This document shows positions 1-3,660 of a DNA stretch of 11,474 nucleotides, piece after piece. Made by a program: the position numbers and the translations under genes. Below the pieces are notes generated by a model. The model did no database searches, was not told the DNA's origin, and worked only from the letters and a program-made list of their open reading frames with translations. The stretch spans positions 1,339-12,812 of the forward strand of contig DHCD01000087.1 in NCBI GenBank assembly GCA_002398105.1. The letters are read 5' to 3'. Every line of letters starts with the position of its first letter. Position 1 is the stretch's first letter. The stretch comes from Syntrophomonas sp. UBA4911. Lineage in GTDB: Bacteria; Bacillota; Syntrophomonadia; Syntrophomonadales; Syntrophomonadaceae.

Positions 1-25
1 TTATCTTACGGATATAACATAAATT

Positions 26-73
26 AGGGTGTTGGAGCTTATGATCACTCAAGATTTCAGCTGCCAACACCCT
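26..73 (-). terminator. Hairpin after the secreted-protein gene, possible terminator
   Basis: The arms at 26-39 and 59-73 are complementary over 14 base pairs with one bulged base (63), around a loop of about 19 bases. The stem starts 24 bases after the stop codon of the gene ending at 98, the right place for a transcription end on the minus strand. The run after the stem is AT-rich (AATTTATG) rather than a proper T-tract, so termination strength is uncertain. The remaining bases 1-25 show nothing I can call. Confidence 0.5.
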
Positions 74-97
74 GTATTTTGGCTTTACTAAGATTGT

Positions 98-697
98 CTA
101 TTTCTTTCTTTTAGTCCTCACAAAAAATATTATTCCTATCAGAACGGCTGCACATAAAATCAGGATTATCCGGTAACTATTTCCCGTGTCGCTGGTATTT
201 TGCGTCTGGTCTGGGTTGTCATCAATTATTGTTGTTGTGGACTCATTGGATGCCACATTATTTTTGGCATTTGAGCTTTCCAGTCTTTCTTTCTCTTTTT
301 CTTCAAACTTGCCGGCATTTATATATTCCTGCATTCTCCTTGACAAGTCATCGGTATTTTTGATTGTCAAAGTTTTTGTATCCAAACTTGTTACGTCCCA
401 CACATAAAAGGGGTTATTTTCATCAAAATATCCACAAAGGTACGTTGCTCCGATTTCCGGAGAATTAGTGAATGTAAATTCCTTATATATAAGCTCCCTA
501 TCTTGGGTAAATTCTCCCTTTATATTTTTTCGCTGAATTACGCTAATGCTATCACCGTCGACGTTTTTCACCTCGCCGAAGTATACCTGGGCAGAGTCGT
601 CATTGAGCAGGTCTTCTGGTATTGAACCTGCGTAGCACACGGTTGAGAGCGATAGAAGTATAAATATACCCACTATAAAGGGCAAAAGTTTTTTCAT
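98..697 (-). CDS. Secreted protein with C-terminal membrane anchor, unknown function
   Basis: A 199-residue protein of unrecognised function. Residues 1-23 form a signal peptide (Lys-Lys, hydrophobic core, end at about CYA). Residues 24-130 make a compact domain containing YFDENNPFYVWDV, a style I associate with clostridial hypothetical exported proteins. Residues 130-172 are a charged, then Asn/Thr/Ser-rich linker. Residues 175-193 are a hydrophobic helix followed by RTKRKK. Most of the protein should therefore sit outside the membrane with a short basic tail inside. The C-terminus resembles a sortase sorting signal (SDTG, helix, basic tail), but the LP of LPxTG is absent. The start has a weak Shine-Dalgarno (GAGG at about 706-709, 8-base spacing). 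The gene lies 58 bases after the PadR-DUF2812 pair with no terminator between, so co-transcription is plausible. Certain as a gene, function unknown. Confidence 0.85.
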   Translation of the reverse strand: MKKLLPFIVGIFILLSLSTVCYAGSIPEDLLNDDSAQVYFGEVKNVDGDSISVIQRKNIKGEFTQDRELIYKEFTFTNSPEIGATYLCGYFDENNPFYVWDVTSLDTKTLTIKNTDDLSRRMQEYINAGKFEEKEKERLESSNAKNNVASNESTTTIIDDNPDQTQNTSDTGNSYRIILILCAAVLIGIIFFVRTKRKK

Positions 698-732
698 CAG
701 AATAGCCTCGCTTCATTTTTCACATTATAGAA
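696..732 (-). repeat. Leader repeat, copy L (partner at 3168-3204)
   Basis: These 37 bases, which include the first two bases of the start codon of the secreted-protein gene and its untranslated leader, match 3168-3204 without gaps at 28 of 37 positions. The core TAATGTGAAAAATGA is identical. The copy contains a TATAAT (724-729) that could serve as a -10 box, though I see no convincing -35 at the right distance. Confidence 0.45.
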
Positions 733-755
733 TACTTCTTGTAATTATAGTTATA

Positions 756-1964
756 CTAATCTTCTCTAGCCACTGGCTCCTGATAAGGATGCAACTTATA
801 GGAAATTAGCGGTATAATATCCTCAATTTTCTCTTTTCCGTAATAAGTAATATGCATTACTTGATTACCTAAATAAGCAAATATCTGTTTTCTAATATCA
901 TCCTCGGCAATATAAATTTTATCAAGTCCAGGACAATTGAATTCCTTAATTTCAATATCATCACGGCGAACATAACGATTGATAAGGTCAAAAGTGAGAT
1001 TTTTGGCCATACTGTCAAAAGTCAGTTTATAATATCGGGTGGTTATACTGGGCGAATACATGCCGCTTTTATCTGCCCACATTTCACCATTTACAATTCC
1101 ATGTTCTTCTATTTCATACTGAACAGGCGCCAGCAGGCTCCAATCATGGCTAACTCTGTTTGCCCAATCAATGTTATTGCCATTATAACCTGTCTCACGC
1201 ACAAGATCAGGATTTTGTTCTATTTCAGCAAGCCTTATAACAGGTAGGTCGGTATCGGCTTTCGGTAGTGTATAGTCTTTGCTTTTGGTAATATCTATAA
1301 AAGGTATAAAGACTGTAAATAATGCAATAGATAAATATATACCTGCCAATATACCGCTTAGCACTCTGGCTTTTCTATGATCCTCATTATGATTGATTCC
1401 TTGACCTTGCAATAGTGATTTTTTAAGATTGTGAACCACCACATAGTTGCGTATTACCGCATAGAAAACATACAGTTCAACGATTACAAGCAACATTTGT
1501 TGAACAAACTGCCCTTTTATCATAAATAAAAATGGTTCATCGTTGAGAACATAAATGCCAGCCATCATCCCCAGGAACAAAAACATAGCAATTGATATAA
1601 TAATTAAATTATTTCTAAGTCTTTTATCTAACTCAGACAATGAAAAGCCTTGCTCAATTGCGTCTGTGTGCAACTCAGGGCTGCATGACTTCTCATCAGT
1701 TGAAAAAACGTAGAAATCACCGTTATTGGCGATAAAATCCCAACCACAATCATGATAAACGTCCAATTGTTCCTGGGAAGGAGTCCCCTTAAGATAATCA
1801 ATTCTATATTTTGTTTCCTTTGGTTCTCCTTTTTCAAAATAAACAAATATACGTCCAAATTTTCTTAAATGTAGACCTTGCCTCGCCATGGCCGAAAACC
1901 AGTTTTCATTACGTCCAATAGCATAGATATCGTCAAGCATTAGTTTTTTTACTAATTTGCCCAT
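756..1964 (-). CDS. DUF2812 membrane protein, partner of PadR regulator
   Basis: A 402-residue membrane protein. Residues 1 to about 95 match the DUF2812 style (the Trp-Phe pair in ENWFSAMARQGLHL, YRIDY, the DCGWDFIANNGDFYVF stretch). Hydrophobic helices lie at about 118-140, 152-174 and 201-223. The loop at 175-200 is rich in Lys, Arg and His, which by the positive-inside rule puts the N-terminal DUF2812 domain in the cytoplasm and the last ~180 residues outside. The ATG abuts the TAA stop of padR with no gap, and its ribosome site (GGAGGAG) lies inside padR, so the two are translationally coupled. DUF2812 genes commonly sit beside PadR regulators; a signalling or envelope-stress role is inference. 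No enzyme motif is visible. Confidence 0.85.
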   Translation of the reverse strand: MGKLVKKLMLDDIYAIGRNENWFSAMARQGLHLRKFGRIFVYFEKGEPKETKYRIDYLKGTPSQEQLDVYHDCGWDFIANNGDFYVFSTDEKSCSPELHTDAIEQGFSLSELDKRLRNNLIIISIAMFLFLGMMAGIYVLNDEPFLFMIKGQFVQQMLLVIVELYVFYAVIRNYVVVHNLKKSLLQGQGINHNEDHRKARVLSGILAGIYLSIALFTVFIPFIDITKSKDYTLPKADTDLPVIRLAEIEQNPDLVRETGYNGNNIDWANRVSHDWSLLAPVQYEIEEHGIVNGEMWADKSGMYSPSITTRYYKLTFDSMAKNLTFDLINRYVRRDDIEIKEFNCPGLDKIYIAEDDIRKQIFAYLGNQVMHITYYGKEKIEDIIPLISYKLHPYQEPVARED

Positions 1965-2276
1965 TTATAAGCTCTCCTCCAGAATTCTTCCATCTTGAAT
2001 CATATCTTGTAACCTTTTATATTCCACTCTAAGGGCTGCTCTGCCCTCCTTCGTAATAGCGTAAGTTTTTCTTCGCCCATCGTCATTCAATATTTCAATG
2101 AGATTATCTTTTTGTAACCTTGTAAGAACGCCATATAGTGTTCCCGGCCCCATTTTAATACGTCCATTTGATACTCGTTGGATTGCAGCCATTAACTGAT
2201 AACCATGATTAGGATTGATCAAAGCTAAGAGTATATAATACATTGCCTCCGTCATTGGAGTTCTTGAATTGGACAC
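1965..2276 (-). CDS. PadR-family transcriptional regulator
   Basis: A small winged-helix repressor of the PadR family. The family pattern is clear: MTEAMYYILLAL at the start of the DNA-binding domain, HGYQLM, then GPGTLYGVLTRL (recognition helix) and DDGRRKTYAITKEG (the wing), followed by a short C-terminal dimerisation helix. I choose the GTG at 2276 (103 residues). It has AAGGAGAG at 2282-2289, and the promoter at 2323-2351 places the transcript start near 2316, downstream of the ATG at 2321 that would give a 118-residue version. It is the first gene of an operon with the DUF2812 protein, whose ATG directly follows this stop. By family analogy it represses its own operon and responds to an unknown signal, probably through the dyad at 2291-2326. 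Confidence 0.92.
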   Translation of the reverse strand: MSNSRTPMTEAMYYILLALINPNHGYQLMAAIQRVSNGRIKMGPGTLYGVLTRLQKDNLIEILNDDGRRKTYAITKEGRAALRVEYKRLQDMIQDGRILEESL

Positions 2277-2290
2277 TTTATCTCTCCTTG

Positions 2291-2326
2291 CTATTATGTA
2301 TAGCGATATATCGTGTGGCATAATAG
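2291..2326. promoter_or_regulatory. Probable PadR operator: 36-bp dyad
   Basis: Perfect 8-base arms CTATTATG (2291-2298) and CATAATAG (2319-2326) surround a perfect 10-bp palindrome CGATATATCG (2304-2313). Both symmetries share the same centre at 2308.5, which is unlikely by chance. The dyad covers part of the -10 box and the expected transcript start of padR, the usual position for an autorepressor site. AT-rich CGATATATCG-like palindromes would suit a PadR dimer; binding itself is inference. Confidence 0.65.
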
Positions 2327-2351
2327 TAGGCGAAAATCATATTTTTGTCAA
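2323..2351 (-). promoter_or_regulatory. Sigma-A type promoter of the padR operon
   Basis: On the minus strand there is a perfect -35 TTGACA (2346-2351), a spacer of exactly 17 bases, and a -10 TACTAT (2323-2328). The transcript should start at about 2316, leaving a leader of roughly 40 bases before the GTG at 2276. It overlaps the dyad at 2291-2326. Confidence 0.8.
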
Positions 2352-2399
2352 TCAATAAAAACTTACTCCGCCTGCTCATTATTTAAAAATTATAGTAGC

Positions 2400-2442
2400 A
2401 AAAAAAGAGTACCGTCTCTTAAAATACTAAAAGACAGTACCC
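2400..2442 (-). terminator. Rho-independent terminator after the antitoxin/toxin-stub operon
   Basis: The arms at 2407-2420 and 2429-2442 form a 14-bp stem in minus-strand RNA with three G-U pairs and an 8-base loop, followed by seven T (2400-2406). On the plus strand the G-U pairs become A-C mismatches, so it acts mainly in the minus direction. It ends transcription of the relB/toxin-stub unit just before the padR promoter. It is part of the repeat copy at 2400-2490. Confidence 0.85.
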
Positions 2443-2490
2443 TTACTCAACGCATATACTCTTTAAGCCTGGATATACAATACTTTAAAG
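2400..2490 (-). repeat. 3'-end plus terminator repeat, copy 1
   Basis: Read on the minus strand, this stretch shares blocks in the same order with 3001-3096: AAAGT, TTGTATATC, GCTT, AGTAAGGGTA, TATTTT and TACTCTTT, with small gaps between them. Both copies include a stop codon a short way in and end in a terminator hairpin. Here the copy begins where the toxin stub loses similarity to its family. Confidence 0.5.
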
Positions 2491-2552
2491 TTATGATTTT
2501 CTTCCATATCTGAAAGCGCCTTGTCGGTTATCTGAATCTTATACCGCTTCAT
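2463..2552 (-). pseudogene. RelE/ParE-type toxin remnant (29 codons)
   Basis: The ATG (2550-2552) overlaps the antitoxin stop in an ATGA, the usual toxin-antitoxin junction. The first 18 codons read MKRYKIQITDKALSDMEE, which fits the N-terminus (first strand and start of helix 1) of the RelE/ParE family. The frame then continues NHNFKVLYIQA and stops. Full-length members run to about 90-100 residues with catalytic or contact residues in the missing part, so this product cannot be an active toxin. The last codons lie in repeat copy 1 (2400-2490), so a deletion or insertion at about 2490-2500 probably removed the rest. Alternatively the tail could be a scrap of the toxin's own C-terminus. Confidence 0.72.
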
Positions 2553-2854
2553 GCATGGGTCTTCCGAAATCTCTGAAAGGCAGCAGATGCGTCCTGTACA
2601 TTACCTTTTTCGATATCGTTATATCCTTCCTTTAACCTGGCATGAATTTCATCCGTTGTCATCAAATCGGCATTTACAGAAGCCGGCGCTTTAGGAAGCA
2701 CCACAGCAAAAGGTATTCCGCCGGTCATTGAAATCTGTTTTAAATAAATATCTATAGCTGTGGACATAGGTATGCCGAGTTGCGAGAGGACTTCTTCAGC
2801 TCTCTTTTTTACGTCAGGATTAACCCTTAAGTTTAAAGTCGCAGTTTTTTCCAT
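2549..2854 (-). CDS. RelB/DinJ-family antitoxin (toxin partner lost)
   Basis: A 101-residue antitoxin. Residues 1-50 hold the ribbon-helix-helix DNA-binding part with the family signature: LNLRVNPDVKKRAEEVLSQL, then GIPMSTAIDIYLKQI, then GGIPFAV. Residues 65-101 form the toxin-wrapping C-terminal part (DEIHARLKEGYNDIEKG, ending FQRFRKTHA). The start at 2854 has AGGAGA at 2864-2869 and a promoter at 2880-2908. It normally binds and neutralises a RelE/YafQ-type toxin and represses the shared promoter. Here the overlapping toxin gene is a stub, so the protein is an orphan antitoxin that could still repress its promoter or neutralise a related toxin elsewhere. The family is clear; the present role is inferred. 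Confidence 0.9.
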   Translation of the reverse strand: MEKTATLNLRVNPDVKKRAEEVLSQLGIPMSTAIDIYLKQISMTGGIPFAVVLPKAPASVNADLMTTDEIHARLKEGYNDIEKGNVQDASAAFQRFRKTHA

Positions 2855-2879
2855 GCTAAATCATCTCCTATCCGCTAAT

Positions 2880-2908
2880 ATTGTAACGCATATGTAGTTA
2901 CTTTCCAA
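2880..2908 (-). promoter_or_regulatory. Promoter of the relB-type antitoxin
   Basis: TTGGAA (-35, 2903-2908), a 17-base spacer and TACAAT (-10, 2880-2885) lie directly upstream of the antitoxin. The spacer and its edges contain GTAAC...GTTAC arms around CATATG, a possible half-site arrangement for ribbon-helix-helix autoregulation. The operator reading is tentative. Confidence 0.6.
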
Positions 2909-3000
2909 CAGGATCTGAGTTAAAACAGAGCACGCCTATTTCGATTTCTCCTTAAACCCTTAATTTATAAGCTATATCTCAATTTATATTTTGACACATT

Positions 3001-3043
3001 AAGAAAGAGTATTACCCCTCAAAAATATCAAGAGATAATACCC
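3001..3043 (-). terminator. Terminator hairpin in repeat copy 2
   Basis: The arms at 3007-3020 and 3030-3043 form a 14-bp stem in minus-strand RNA, mixing Watson-Crick and G-U pairs, with a 9-base loop followed by TTTCTT. No complete gene precedes it; the nearest upstream frame is the remnant ending at 3060. It probably marks the end of a former gene and now insulates the antitoxin promoter from the genes upstream. Confidence 0.65.
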
Positions 3044-3096
3044 TTACTTTATTCTATACTTATGCTATCAAAGCGTTGATATACAAGGACTTTTCA
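3001..3096 (-). repeat. 3'-end plus terminator repeat, copy 2
   Basis: This is the partner of 2400-2490. It shares TTGTATATC, GCTT, AGTAAGGGTA and TACTCTTT in the same order and ends in the same kind of wobble-rich hairpin. A frame running into it reads SLYINALIA then stop, against VLYIQA then stop in copy 1. The reading frame of the shared TTG-TAT-ATC is the same in both copies. Confidence 0.5.
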
Positions 3097-3173
3097 CCTC
3101 CGACCAACCGAACCGGCAGTGCCTTATGATTAGTCTCTATTACTTCACTGCCGCCTGTGCCGCCGCTATCAGA
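3060..3173 (-). pseudogene. Possible C-terminal remnant of a lost gene
   Basis: An open stretch of 37 codons lies between two TAA stops. It has no start codon of its own and reads in part GGTGGSEVIETNHKALPVRL and ends LYINALIA. The codon composition looks more gene-like and GC-richer than the flanks. It ends 17 bases before the terminator stem at 3043, as a real gene end would. I do not recognise the family. The same stretch includes an 8-bp inverted repeat (3114-3121 with 3146-3153). It may be the tail of a gene otherwise deleted, or a chance open frame. Confidence 0.3.
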
Positions 3174-3204
3174 TTAGACCAATCTCATTTTTCACATTAC
3201 GGAA
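3168..3204 (-). repeat. Leader repeat, copy R (partner at 696-732)
   Basis: Ungapped match at 28 of 37 positions to the leader and start region of the secreted-protein gene at 98-697. Here the position equivalent to its ATG is ATA. The copy sits just after the zinc-ribbon gene and at the beginning of the remnant frame at 3060-3173. Confidence 0.45.
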
Positions 3205-3239
3205 CAATTTTAGCAGCAGAACCTGATTTCGTCGAATTG

Positions 3240-3500
3240 TTACTCTATTTTCGCGCCGCAATGCGGGCAATACGCTGTGGGCAGTCCTCTTAGATTTAGC
3301 CGGCTTTTGCACGCTGGGCATCGCACCGTTATAATTCCAAAAGCTATGCCTCCAAAAGCCATGATTGCTCCGGCGATAAACATGGGGGGAATTGGTTCTA
3401 CTCCCCATAATAGAGCAGAGATTCCCGATATAACAAATCCTATAATGATGATTGCGAACATAATCCAACGGCAGGTATTGGGGTTCTTCATTTTTCCCAT
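3240..3500 (-). CDS. Small membrane protein with zinc ribbon
   Basis: An 86-residue protein with hydrophobic helices at about 12-33 and 38-58 and a C-terminal zinc-binding motif: CPAC at 61-64 and CPHC at 78-81, with GAKIE to the end. The four Cys spaced 2-13-2 are what a zinc ribbon needs; it should lie in the cytoplasm if both termini are inside. I choose the ATG at 3500 because AGGAG (3508-3512) lies 7 bases upstream; a GTG at 3524 in frame has no ribosome site. Function is unknown: such proteins are common, mostly uncharacterised, and often seen as membrane-bound zinc-ribbon proteins. It stands alone between the ppdK terminator and the remnant region. Confidence 0.75.
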   Translation of the reverse strand: MGKMKNPNTCRWIMFAIIIIGFVISGISALLWGVEPIPPMFIAGAIMAFGGIAFGIITVRCPACKSRLNLRGLPTAYCPHCGAKIE

Positions 3501-3545
3501 TTTTAGACTCCTGTTATCGGACACTTTTCAATATCACTGTTTTTA

Positions 3546-3554
3546 ATAGTATCA
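3546..3554 (-). promoter_or_regulatory. Possible extended -10 promoter of the zinc-ribbon gene
   Basis: TGATACTAT on the minus strand fits an extended -10 element (TGnTATAAT type). The -35 position (TGCAAA at 3569-3574) is poor. A perfect 10-bp palindrome CCTTATAAGG lies upstream at 3583-3592. It is the only promoter-like sequence between the ppdK terminator and this gene. Confidence 0.35.
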
Positions 3555-3600
3555 TGCTCTTATATGCTTTTGCACTAAAAACCCTTATAAGGAATAAATG

Positions 3601-3643
3601 AAAAAACAGAGCACCGCACTCATATGGCAGTGCGATACCCTGT
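3601..3643 (-). terminator. Strong rho-independent terminator of ppdK
   Basis: In minus-strand RNA the arms at 3606-3620 and 3629-3643 pair over 15 bases with three G-U pairs and an 8-base loop, followed by a run of T (3601-3606). It starts 17 bases after the ppdK stop. A T-run also exists on the other side, but the wobbles do not pair on the plus strand, so it works mainly in the minus direction. Confidence 0.88.
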
Positions 3644-3660
3644 TTTTTTAACGGTTTAGT

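Noticed and set aside
2313..2513. 66-codon plus-strand open frame
   Set aside because: It crosses the padR promoter, a terminator and the toxin stub; no ribosome site or domain.
2855..3239. Insertion sequence or transposase remnant in the intergenic patchwork
   Set aside because: No transposase-like reading frame, no clear terminal inverted repeats and no target duplication could be seen; only the repeats described above.
3203..3241. 7-bp inverted repeat AACAATT/AATTGTT at the end of the zinc-ribbon gene
   Set aside because: Short, AT-rich, 25-base loop and no T-run; too weak to call a terminator.
3169..3468. 99-codon minus-strand open frame
   Set aside because: It overlaps the zinc-ribbon gene in another frame. 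The zinc-ribbon frame has two helices, a Cys4 motif and a proper ribosome site; this one has none of these.
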